From the NCBI GenBank assembly GCA_910586605.1, contig CAJUJR010000114.1, positions 1-6,595 on the forward strand: 6,595 bases of DNA. Reading direction: 5' to 3'. Position 1 is the stretch's first letter, and the number at the start of each line of letters is the position of its first letter. Below are positions 1-6,075 of the stretch, in pieces. The notes under the pieces were generated by a model that made no database searches, was not told where the DNA came from, and saw nothing but the letters and a program-made list of their open reading frames with translations. The position numbers and the translations under genes were made by a program. The DNA is from an uncultured Lachnospiraceae bacterium (GTDB lineage: Bacteria; Bacillota; Clostridia; Lachnospirales; Lachnospiraceae).

Positions 1-97
1 GCCGCACATGATAGAAAACATACAGGGGGAAGATATTTTTTATTGAGATTTAGCTGCGATTGGCTGTGAATAGCAACAATAATCTACGCTATTCACA
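1..97 (+). repeat. Left copy of dispersed repeat, inverted relative to the right window end
   Basis: Bases 27-78 match the reverse complement of 6540-6595. The first 18 bases (gggaagatattttttatt) are identical, a diverged 8 versus 12 base spacer follows, and then 23 of 26 bases match around the core TTGGCTGTGAATAG. Directly inside lies a perfect 10-bp inverted repeat, 65-74 with 88-97, with a 13-base loop. It re-uses the core TGTGAATAGC in the opposite orientation. The left limit is not visible because the outer part (1-26) runs off the window. The sequence carries no transposase. It could be a MITE-like or palindromic intergenic repeat. The match to the right end is seen directly; calling it a genome-wide family is inference. 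Confidence 0.75.
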
Positions 98-116
98 TCT
101 ATTCAGCATCATGCCA

Positions 117-145
117 TTGACCAATGCCAACTTGGATGTTATAAT
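117..145 (+). promoter_or_regulatory. Sigma-A promoter for the SEC-C gene
   Basis: A -35 box TTGACC (117-122) and a perfect -10 box TATAAT (140-145) are separated by 17 bases, and TG one base upstream of the -10 makes it an extended -10. Transcription would start near 152, giving a leader of about 145 nt before the start codon at 297. The leader can form two competing hairpins: gttttc (216-221) with gaaaac (245-250), or tcagga (220-225) with tcctga (263-268). I recognise no known riboswitch or T-box in it, and I see no gene in 98-296. Confidence 0.75.
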
Positions 146-296
146 CATAATCAATTATTTTGTTTTATTATGGGCTGCTGTTATAGTTGCCTGCCAGTTT
201 AAAATATTAGAAAATGTTTTCAGGAACACTACAGGGCATCGCCGGAAAACACCTCCAGCATGTCCTGAGAAAAATATATAAAGAGAGGATATAATC

Positions 297-803
297 ATGG
301 GATTATTACAGGATTGGAGAGAATATGCATATGGAGTAGAAATTGATTCTCCTGCTGGAAAGGCAATCTGGGATAAATATTTCAAAGAAGAAAAAGCAAT
401 CTATGAAGAGCTGTTAGCTAACCCTTCAGACATTGTTACTGGTACTGTCCGGGAACTTTCTGAAAGATATAATATGGAACTTCGGTATATGGTAGGTTTT
501 CTGGATGGAATCAATGAAAGCCTGAAAGAGGAGAACCCTATTGAGGAAATGACAGAAGACACGATGATTTCCCTAGACATTGATTTAGAGAAGCTGTACT
601 ATAATATGGTAGAAGCAAAAGCGGACTGGCTTTATGAACTGCCTGCATGGGACAGCCTGCTTTCAGAAGAGAGGCGAAAAGAATTATACCGTGAACAAAA
701 AAAATCCGGCACTATTGTTAAAGGGAAAAAGATTGGACGGAATGATCCATGTCCATGTGGAAGCGGAAAAAAATACAAAAAATGCTGTGGGGCAAATGTA
801 TAA
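297..803 (+). CDS. SEC-C zinc-motif protein of unknown function
   Basis: This is a 168-aa soluble protein. Its last 22 residues form a SEC-C motif, GRNDPCPCGSGKKYKKCCG (residues 147-165), with the zinc-ligand pattern C152-x-C154-x8-C163-C164. The same motif ends SecA, where it binds zinc and contacts SecB and the ribosome, and it also caps many unrelated small proteins. The first 120 residues are acidic and apparently helical, and I do not recognise a named domain there. GAGAGG at 283-288 lies 8 bases before the ATG, which supports this start. There are no signal peptide or membrane segments. It has its own strong promoter and is followed after about 100 bp by a CheA-like kinase on the same strand. 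No terminator is obvious between them, so co-transcription is possible. A role in protein quality control or metal binding would be a guess from the motif alone. Confidence 0.9.
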   Translation: MGLLQDWREYAYGVEIDSPAGKAIWDKYFKEEKAIYEELLANPSDIVTGTVRELSERYNMELRYMVGFLDGINESLKEENPIEEMTEDTMISLDIDLEKLYYNMVEAKADWLYELPAWDSLLSEERRKELYREQKKSGTIVKGKKIGRNDPCPCGSGKKYKKCCGANV

Positions 804-887
804 GCATCCTGAAGGATAGCTTTGCCTGGCAGGAAATATCTGTATTACAGGTTTTATATGCTGTACTGAAATGTGTTAATTGTACAA

Positions 888-906
888 AAGGAGGGTGACT
901 GTTTTG
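888..906 (+). promoter_or_regulatory. Ribosome binding site that sets a TTG start
   Basis: AAGGAGG at 888-894 is a near-perfect Shine-Dalgarno sequence. The TTG at 904-906 is in frame and 9 bases downstream. An upstream in-frame TTG (880) lies before the site, a GTG (895) touches it, and the next ATG (913) is 18 bases away. TTG 904 is therefore the best start. Confidence 0.75.
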
Positions 907-2226
907 GATTCGATGACAGAAATGTTTTATGACGAAAGTAGCGGAATTTTGTGCGATATGCGAAAGAGCCTTATGGTAAAGCCAGAGGAAGGTTACGGAC
1001 AGGAAGTTGTAGAAGAGCTTTTCCGCGGCGTCCATACACTCAAAGCAGATTCTGCTATGATGTTATATGAACAGATGGCTGAGCTTAGCAGTACATTGGA
1101 AAGCCTGTTATATTGTTTTCGCGGCGGAGATAAAAAAATTAAAGACACAAAACGTTTTTCTGGAATTATTAGTGAATATCTGGACTTTTTTGAAAATGAG
1201 ACAGATAAGCTTCCCCAAGGGAAAACACCAGATGGCGATGCGCAAGATTTAAAACAGAAAATTAAAGAATATACAACAGAAATGACTGACCAGATGCAGG
1301 ATGATGAACGGGAAGAATACAGGCAAAAACTTGCCAAGCCGCGCAGGCAGGTCTTTTATATTGCCGGTACTACAGATACAAATACATCCCCTTCAGAGTC
1401 AGGAGAGAGTCCAAAAGAAAAGAAAACAGCTTTAGATGCTTCCAGCCAAAAGGAAGAATCTATACCTGCCCCGAAAAAGAAAAAAGGAAAGCGGAAATAT
1501 ATGCTTTCAGATGACGCAAGGGATAAAATCTGCCAAGCGTCCAGGGATTTACTCCGCCTGACAGATGCTTTAGAATATTCCCTTACAGAAAATAACCAAT
1601 TTATACTTAGTGAACGGCAATTAAAAAAATTACGCAGGATTCAAGGTGATTTGGAAGAAGCCAAAAAAGAACTTGTCAATACAGATTTTGGCCCAGTTGC
1701 CCGTAAAATGGAGATAGTGGTTGATGAAATGTCAGATGAACTTGGCAAACCAGTGAAACTCTTGATAAAGGGAGAAGAAACCCTGGTAGAAAGTGAAAAA
1801 AGGGAAAAAATCTCAGGTGCATTAATCCACTTAATCCGCAATGCAGTCGATCATGGCATCGAAGATATGGACACAAGAGAGAGGCTTGGCAAATCTCCAA
1901 TGGGACTGATTAAACTGAAATTTGGGACAGAAAATGGTAATCTGGAAGTCAGTGTAAAGGATGATGGAGCCGGGATTGATACGAAGGCAGTTTTAAAAGC
2001 AGCACAAAAAAATGGGATTTTGGAAAAACCTGCAAATGAATATACAGAAAAAGAAATCTTTAAGCTTATGCTCCGAAGCGGTGTAACAACTACAAAAAAA
2101 GCCAATGCATATTCAGGCCGGGGTGTTGGAATGGATGTAATTAACCATAATGTAGAAGAGTTAGGGGGAAAATTAAAAATCTCCAGCAAGAAGGGAATTG
2201 GGACGACAATTACCATGAAATTCTAA
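904..2226 (+). CDS. CheA-like histidine kinase (HPt plus ATPase) without a CheW-binding domain
   Basis: With the TTG start the protein is 440 aa and cytoplasmic. Residues 1 to about 100 are a CheA P1-like HPt domain, with the likely phospho-acceptor H44 in HTLKADSAMM. Residues 100-200 are a charged linker ending in a lysine-rich stretch. About 203-262 resembles the CheA dimerisation region. The rest is a CheA-type HATPase with an N box (N313 and H317 in LIRNAVDHGIE), a G1 box DDGAGID (353-359), a G2 box GRGVGMDV (405-412) and GIGTT (431-435). CheA normally continues into a P5 domain that binds CheW and receptors; here the protein stops 5 residues after GIGTT. No P2 domain is recognisable. The histidine suggests phosphotransfer to a response regulator, but none lies in the window, nor do cheW, cheY or a receptor gene. 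It is probably a non-chemotactic signalling kinase; the input and partner are unknown. Confidence 0.9.
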   Translation: MDSMTEMFYDESSGILCDMRKSLMVKPEEGYGQEVVEELFRGVHTLKADSAMMLYEQMAELSSTLESLLYCFRGGDKKIKDTKRFSGIISEYLDFFENETDKLPQGKTPDGDAQDLKQKIKEYTTEMTDQMQDDEREEYRQKLAKPRRQVFYIAGTTDTNTSPSESGESPKEKKTALDASSQKEESIPAPKKKKGKRKYMLSDDARDKICQASRDLLRLTDALEYSLTENNQFILSERQLKKLRRIQGDLEEAKKELVNTDFGPVARKMEIVVDEMSDELGKPVKLLIKGEETLVESEKREKISGALIHLIRNAVDHGIEDMDTRERLGKSPMGLIKLKFGTENGNLEVSVKDDGAGIDTKAVLKAAQKNGILEKPANEYTEKEIFKLMLRSGVTTTKKANAYSGRGVGMDVINHNVEELGGKLKISSKKGIGTTITMKF

Positions 2227-2239
2227 TAAAAAATGCAGA

Positions 2240-2266
2240 AGGCGCCAGAGCAAGTGCCTGGCGCCT
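2240..2266. terminator. Two-way hairpin terminator between the kinase and veg genes
   Basis: A perfect 9-bp GC-rich stem, aggcgccag (2240-2248) with ctggcgcct (2258-2266), closes a 9-base loop. It sits 13 bases after the kinase stop. On the plus strand it is followed only by an interrupted T-rich stretch. On the minus strand it is followed a few bases later by six Ts (the A run at 2228-2233), so it should end veg transcripts more strongly. A second, imperfect hairpin (2303-2311 with 2318-2329) lies closer to the veg stop but has no T run. Confidence 0.75.
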
Positions 2267-2330
2267 GATACATATTTTAATCTATAGAGAGTTACTGTAA
2301 TACAGCGAAGCGCATAAGCTTGTCCGCTGC

Positions 2331-2570
2331 TTAGATTAATTGCATCTGAACATCATTTGTTAATACATCAGTATAACTGAAAGAGATTTTCTGGGTAGAG
2401 TCATCAATTTTATTAATGACTTCCACAAGAAATATGCTCGAATAAGTTTCACTGATAATTCCTTCGGTGACATCAATTTTGTGTCTTCCGCGGTTAGCAC
2501 GGATTTTTACCTTGCTTCCGACATTTTTATCTACTGATAATTTTACTTTTTTAATATCCGCTTGACTCAT
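2331..2570 (-). CDS. veg: Veg-family protein
   Basis: This 79-aa protein matches the Bacillus subtilis Veg family along its full length. Family features are the opening IKKVKLSVDKNVGSKV, then the basic IRANRGRHK (the Bacillus protein has KANGGRRK), then GIISETYSSIF (Bacillus GILAETYPSVF), then FSYTDVLTNDVQM near the end (Bacillus YSYADILTDTVQL). Veg is a small SH3-like or Sm-like fold protein, strongly expressed in Bacillus and linked there to control of biofilm genes through SinR. Its role in Clostridia is not settled. The start is supported by AGGTG four bases upstream and by a TATAAT promoter about 30 bases further up. It appears to be a single-gene unit, convergent with the kinase gene and divergent from the exonuclease gene. 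The family call is from recognised residues; the cellular role is carried over from Bacillus. Confidence 0.92.
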   Translation of the reverse strand: MSQADIKKVKLSVDKNVGSKVKIRANRGRHKIDVTEGIISETYSSIFLVEVINKIDDSTQKISFSYTDVLTNDVQMQLI

Positions 2571-2602
2571 GTTTCACCTATACCTTTCTACTAAATTATC
2601 CG

Positions 2603-2638
2603 ATTATATCAGATAATTGCCTTAAGTGCTTCTTAAGT
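2603..2638 (-). promoter_or_regulatory. veg promoter with overlapping dyad and repeated heptamer
   Basis: On the minus strand a perfect TATAAT (2603-2608) is preceded by TGA, an extended -10. The -35 position (2626-2631, read AAGCAC) is poor, so the extended -10 probably carries recognition. The -10 sits inside an inverted repeat, attatc (2595-2600) with gataat (2612-2617). The -35 region carries two direct copies of CTTAAGT (2621-2627 and 2632-2638), spaced about one helical turn apart. These could be binding sites for a regulator, but none is known to me. Confidence 0.6.
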
Positions 2639-2921
2639 TTACCATTTTTGGAGGATTCCGTCAATTTTATGCCAGAATCCAGAAGAAAAAAGCTATAAAA
2701 AACGCACAAAAAATATGGGGAAATCCACAAAAAACAAGTAAATATTAACAAAAAAATATCAGGACAAGTAATGTAGCTGAAGGTTATAGAGGGTAATTAT
2801 GCTAATAAGGCTGAAAAGTTTTCGTGCATATTTAATAAAAAATGTGCAAAAACTGTAATATGTACCATATATTGGGGAAGAAAAATGTTGAATAACCATA
2901 TTTAGAGCTGTATATGGAAAG
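2639..2921. other. AT-rich intergenic stretch with no supported gene
   Basis: This is the central part of the 464-bp gap between the divergent veg and exonuclease genes. It is very AT-rich, with many A runs on the plus strand. I see a 6-bp inverted repeat (ggattc 2653-2658 with gaatcc 2675-2680) and one short ORF with a plausible ribosome binding site (2799-2858). I see no tRNA, rRNA, riboswitch or convincing terminator. A long upstream A-tract region can act as curved or UP-element DNA, but that is inference. Confidence 0.5.
2799..2858 (+). CDS. Possible 19-aa cationic peptide ORF (tentative)
   Basis: AGAGGG (2788-2793) lies 5 bases before an ATG that opens a 19-codon frame, MLIRLKSFRAYLIKNVQKL, ending in TAA at 2856-2858. 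The peptide has five basic residues, no acidic ones, and alternating hydrophobic positions. No convincing promoter precedes it; the best is TTAACA (2745-2750) with a poor -10. An AT-rich intergenic region can produce such a frame by chance. I list it because the ribosome binding site spacing is good, not because I recognise it. Confidence 0.2.
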   Translation: MLIRLKSFRAYLIKNVQKL

Positions 2922-2950
2922 ATGCCAAGATAACGATTTCATGTTATAAT
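2922..2950 (+). promoter_or_regulatory. Promoter for the exonuclease gene
   Basis: A perfect TATAAT (2945-2950) is preceded by TGT, an extended -10. At 17-base spacing the -35 position reads ATGCCA, four of six matches to consensus. The expected transcript start is near 2957, giving a leader of about 78 nt before the GTG at 3035. I see no regulatory fold in the leader. Confidence 0.7.
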
Positions 2951-3034
2951 AGACAGGACATGCCACAGGCACAACGTCTATCGCATGACAAAAACGGTCG
3001 CGAATAGTAAACATTGTTGGAAGGAAGTGCATTT

Positions 3035-3703
3035 GTGAATCATATTGTAATTGATTTGGAAATGAATAAAATAACAAAGCAAATCAGGGATTCTTATAAA
3101 TTGTCAAGTGAGTTGATTGAAATCGGCGCGGTGAAAATGAATGGAGCCTTTGATGTCGTTGACACTTACCAGACATATGTATCGCCTGATTTTGGGAAAA
3201 TGGATGAAAAAATTATCCAACTGACAGGAATCACGGATGATAAGCTTGTCGGGGCGCCCAAATTTGCAGAAGCAATGGATGATTTTGCAAAATGGATTGG
3301 AAGAGGGAAAACGCAGTATTATTCATGGAGCATGTCAGATATCAGGCAATTCCAGAATGAAGCGGAATTTAAAGAGTATAAAGGTGGAATAATCAGGAAA
3401 ATGGAAGTTAGCTGGAATGATTTCCAGCAGGAATACAGCCGTCTTTTGGGCATCGAAAAAAAGATTAAACTAAAGCAGGCAGTTGCCGCTGCAGACTATG
3501 AATTTACTGGCGCGGAACATACTGCACTGTCAGACGCAGTCAATACCGCAGAGATTTTAAGCCTTTCTAAAGATAAGGCAAAATTTGAGCAAGTTATGAA
3601 GCCGGTTCTTGACCTTTTCCGCACAGAAACCGGGGAAAATACTCTTTTGGATATGTGCCCTGAGTTTTTCGCCTCTTATCAAAAAATGCAGGAGAAACCT
3701 TAA
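3035..3703 (+). CDS. DEDDh-type 3'-5' exonuclease
   Basis: This 222-aa protein belongs to the RNase T / DNA polymerase III epsilon exonuclease fold. Exo I is DLEMN with D7 and E9. Exo II supplies D102 in SWSMSDIRQF. Exo III is EHTALSDAVNTAEI with H162 and D167, the HxxxxD spacing of the DEDDh class. All five catalytic residues are present. The conserved LTGIT turn (64-68) is also typical. Such enzymes remove nucleotides from 3' ends of RNA or single-stranded DNA using two metal ions. Which substrate is used here cannot be told; the single-domain form resembles KapD or ERI1-like members more than a polymerase subunit. I chose GTG 3035 because AGGAAG (3022-3027) is 7 bases upstream and the catalytic strand begins right after it; TTG codons at 3014 and 3017 lie upstream of or against that site. 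It is a single-gene unit with its own promoter and terminator. Confidence 0.9.
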   Translation: MNHIVIDLEMNKITKQIRDSYKLSSELIEIGAVKMNGAFDVVDTYQTYVSPDFGKMDEKIIQLTGITDDKLVGAPKFAEAMDDFAKWIGRGKTQYYSWSMSDIRQFQNEAEFKEYKGGIIRKMEVSWNDFQQEYSRLLGIEKKIKLKQAVAAADYEFTGAEHTALSDAVNTAEILSLSKDKAKFEQVMKPVLDLFRTETGENTLLDMCPEFFASYQKMQEKP

Positions 3704-3722
3704 AGTTTCCTCCTGCATTTTT
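3682..3722. terminator. Strong two-way terminator overlapping the exonuclease stop codon
   Basis: The stem pairs aaaaatgcaggag (3682-3694) with ctcctgcattttt (3710-3722) over 13 bp. It continues as aaac (3695-3698) with gttt (3705-3708) across a one-base bulge. The loop holds the TAA stop (3701-3703). Ts at the plus-strand end and As at the other end make it work for both strands, so it also ends transcripts of the convergent peptidase gene, whose stop is 56 bases away. Confidence 0.9.
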
Positions 3723-3778
3723 AAATATATTCTAAAACATTATTTATTTGATTGGAAAGTATTCTGAAACGTAGTGGT

Positions 3779-5854
3779 TCACCGAACAACCACTGTAATT
3801 TCGGCTTTCTTTTTATTAAAGGTTTTTACAGTAATTACTGCTGTCCCTTTTTTCCGGCCTGTTACTTTACCAGAAGCATTTACTTTAGCAACGGCAGAAT
3901 CAGAAGACGTGTAGCTAATCTGGTTACTTGCGCTCCCGGAAGGAAGGGAAGTTTTAATTTGGAAACTCTTTTTCGTCCGGAGCGTCTTACGTTTTGGTGA
4001 TACAGTTATTTTAGAAGGAGCCTTTTTCACTATTACCTGAAAACTTCCTGTACGCCCTGAAACCAAGGTCGCTGTAATTGTCGCAGTGCCAACTTCTTTG
4101 GCTGTTAACTTTCCTTTTTTGTTGACAGATACAATATTTTTATCACTGCTTTTCCATGATAAGGATTTATCAGTAATATCTTTTATAGATGCATTTGCAG
4201 TATATGTCTCGTTTTCCCCCAATGTAACTTTAGTAGGTTTAAAAGAAACAGCGCCAACTGGCTGCCCATTTGTTGTAAACGCTTTCAGGCATACATTGTT
4301 TTTCCCATACCGGCTTACATCCATCCATTCCCACTTATTTTTACTAGTTTCCGCATAGAGGTAACTCTCTCCTAGGTTAGACTGATAAGAGAGGTTATAA
4401 CTGAAATCATGGTAGCTTTCTCCCTCCAACGGGACAAAGCCATTATCATCATTTGTGCTTTCATAGGTAATTACAACTGAAAAACGTTCCCCTGCATCCA
4501 AAGAAATAGGCTGCGGAACCTCCACGGTATGGTATCCTTCAAACTCCTGCGTGCCTGAAATAGTAGCCGCCAGAGTACCACTTGTCGGTTTCCCTGCCTT
4601 TACATGTCGGTATATCTTTATGGTATATGGCTGGTTATCTGAAACGGTATACATCCCAACTGCTTTCAATGTTTGCTGGAAGCCGGCATTTGCTTTAAAA
4701 ATATTAGCAGCCCTTGTCTTGTCATTTTCTTTCAATGCAACGGCATCCCCCCACCCAAAACCGTCATATTGATAATTATTATCATATGTATCGGAAGTTG
4801 TAGAAATAAAAGAATAATATTCTGTCAGGGACGGCTCCTCATACGACATCCAGAAATACCCTTCTTTCCCAAAATCATCCCCATAACTGTTCGCAATAAG
4901 CCATGCACCATTTGAGGAAGGCTTATAACTGCCAAAATTCTCCCGTGGATAATTGTCATCCCAGCCAATAATAGCCACACAATGGTTCGCCTGCTCGATT
5001 GCGCTTTTACCGGTATATTTTTCCTGATAATAAGCAATGTCCTTATCAAGGGATTGCTGGTCAAATTTAGGCTCATAATAAAACGCTACGCTCATTGCGC
5101 CATTTTCCATAATGGCAGATTTTATCTGTTCTGGAGAGGCATTGTCATAGCAAATGGCATCCGTCAGCTTGTAATCATTCTGGTAATGCAAGGAATCGCC
5201 TTTTTTAACCATCCCATTAGCCATCGTATTTAATTCAGTGCGGTTGTCAGCCGTAAATGGAGCGTTCTCTTCCTTAACTGCCCCAGACCACCGTGCAAGG
5301 GTAAACGCTGCCAATACTGAATTTCCGCCATCCATATATGCAGAAGTATTCCCAGCGCCAGGGGTCTGAATCCCTTCCCCATATAGTAAGTCATCAGCTA
5401 TAAAGGACGGATGATATGTGTACCATGAAAGATGGCTTTCTGACAAATCAATGCTGTCTGCTGTTTGCTTCTTCTTTACAATCTGATTGGATTCAAGAGA
5501 TTTAATGGCGGCAAACGCCCAGCAGCTTCCAGTAACACCCTGGTCTTTAATTGGCGTCACCCCATCCTCCATCCTTAAATCATAAGAAGAAGGCACATTA
5601 ACAGCCTTTTTTAAAAAAAAACGGCTTCTTGGGCTGGAATCTAAATCTATGGCGTCCCCATTTTCATCTACATAATGATACCGCACCAGCCCATCATTCA
5701 CAGAATCATATTCACGGCTGACTGTGCTGAATTGTGAAAACACGTCTGTGCCTATATCTGCGGAAGCAGCCCCTGCTGGCGAAATAACTGTGCTTATTAC
5801 TACGCCTGCTGTCAATAAAATGCTTGCCGCTGCGTTTAATTTTCTGTGCTTCAT
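3779..5854 (-). CDS. Secreted papain-like (C1A) cysteine peptidase with lectin-like and two Ig-like domains
   Basis: The protein is 691 aa. Residues 1-32 form a signal peptide: basic start, hydrophobic core, AGAASA cleavage region. A short region (33-85) is followed by the peptidase at about 86-350. Its active site has oxyanion Q105 and nucleophile C111 in DQGVTGSCWAF, H291 in NHCVAIIGWDD, and N322 in ANSYG. Most papain-like enzymes have NSWG there, so this is a Trp-to-Tyr change. About 350-525 resembles the lectin-like domain often found after bacterial C1A peptidases. Two BIG_2-type Ig-like domains follow (about 535-608 and 614-690), each with the SSD and GK-T-K--GTA-IT signature. There is no LPxTG, transmembrane or S-layer anchor, so it is probably released or held weakly through the Ig-like repeats. 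AAGGA six bases before the ATG supports the start. It is transcribed alone from its own promoter. The substrate is unknown; host or dietary protein is a guess. Confidence 0.93.
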   Translation of the reverse strand: MKHRKLNAAASILLTAGVVISTVISPAGAASADIGTDVFSQFSTVSREYDSVNDGLVRYHYVDENGDAIDLDSSPRSRFFLKKAVNVPSSYDLRMEDGVTPIKDQGVTGSCWAFAAIKSLESNQIVKKKQTADSIDLSESHLSWYTYHPSFIADDLLYGEGIQTPGAGNTSAYMDGGNSVLAAFTLARWSGAVKEENAPFTADNRTELNTMANGMVKKGDSLHYQNDYKLTDAICYDNASPEQIKSAIMENGAMSVAFYYEPKFDQQSLDKDIAYYQEKYTGKSAIEQANHCVAIIGWDDNYPRENFGSYKPSSNGAWLIANSYGDDFGKEGYFWMSYEEPSLTEYYSFISTTSDTYDNNYQYDGFGWGDAVALKENDKTRAANIFKANAGFQQTLKAVGMYTVSDNQPYTIKIYRHVKAGKPTSGTLAATISGTQEFEGYHTVEVPQPISLDAGERFSVVITYESTNDDNGFVPLEGESYHDFSYNLSYQSNLGESYLYAETSKNKWEWMDVSRYGKNNVCLKAFTTNGQPVGAVSFKPTKVTLGENETYTANASIKDITDKSLSWKSSDKNIVSVNKKGKLTAKEVGTATITATLVSGRTGSFQVIVKKAPSKITVSPKRKTLRTKKSFQIKTSLPSGSASNQISYTSSDSAVAKVNASGKVTGRKKGTAVITVKTFNKKKAEITVVVR

Positions 5855-5912
5855 ATTTTATCCTTTCCCCGAAAAATGCATTTGCTTCGGTAGCCAAAAG
5901 TAGTTATAATAT

Positions 5913-5941
5913 ATCATATCGGAAATAATCTGTTTTAACAA
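5913..5941 (-). promoter_or_regulatory. Promoter for the secreted peptidase gene
   Basis: On the minus strand a -35 box TTGTTA (5936-5941, four of six) and a -10 box TATGAT (5913-5918, five of six) are separated by exactly 17 bases. They lie about 60 bases upstream of the peptidase ATG. A TATATT and a TATTAT just downstream are alternative -10 boxes but have worse -35 partners. Confidence 0.55.
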
Positions 5942-6004
5942 GTAATTTTCTGTATTTACCAGAATAATGGGAGACAATGGCAAATTTGGGGAAAGATTAT
6001 GAAA

Positions 6005-6037
6005 AAAATATGAATAGACAGTTACAATTCATATTTT
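6005..6037. repeat. 11-bp perfect inverted repeat upstream of the HAD gene
   Basis: aaaatatgaat (6005-6015) pairs with attcatatttt (6027-6037) around an 11-base spacer. It is AT-rich and lies between the peptidase promoter and the HAD start. It might be a weak terminator-like hairpin or an operator. I could not place a convincing promoter for the HAD gene in 5942-6075, so its role is open. Confidence 0.5.
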
Positions 6038-6038
6038 C

Positions 6039-6072
6039 TCAATATCAGTAAAAATATTCAATATCAGAAAAA
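6039..6072 (+). repeat. Short direct repeat just before the HAD start
   Basis: TCAATATCAG occurs at 6039-6048 and again at 6058-6067, a 19-base period, each followed by a run of As (the first after one extra T). It looks like a small tandem duplication. The second copy ends in AAAAAGG, where the ribosome binding site would be expected. Confidence 0.6.
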
Positions 6073-6075
6073 GGC

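Noticed and set aside
11..32. Apparent direct-repeat similarity to 6454-6480 (ATAGAAA, then ACAxGGGGGA)
   Set aside because: The right-hand segment lies in the HAD coding frame with normal-looking protein continuation, so the resemblance is short and probably coincidental.
60..281. 73-aa hydrophobic ORF overlapping the left repeat
   Set aside because: It starts with a TTG inside the repeat, has no ribosome binding site, and the strong promoter at 117-145 lies inside it. The hydrophobic stretch comes from AT-rich sequence.
2832..3077. 81-aa minus-strand ORF in the exonuclease upstream region
   Set aside because: It overlaps the exonuclease promoter and start on the opposite strand, has no recognisable family and no good ribosome binding site.
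4551..5233. Several plus-strand ORFs of 73-83 codons across the peptidase region
   Set aside because: They are antisense shadows of the peptidase gene, with no ribosome binding sites and no recognisable domains.
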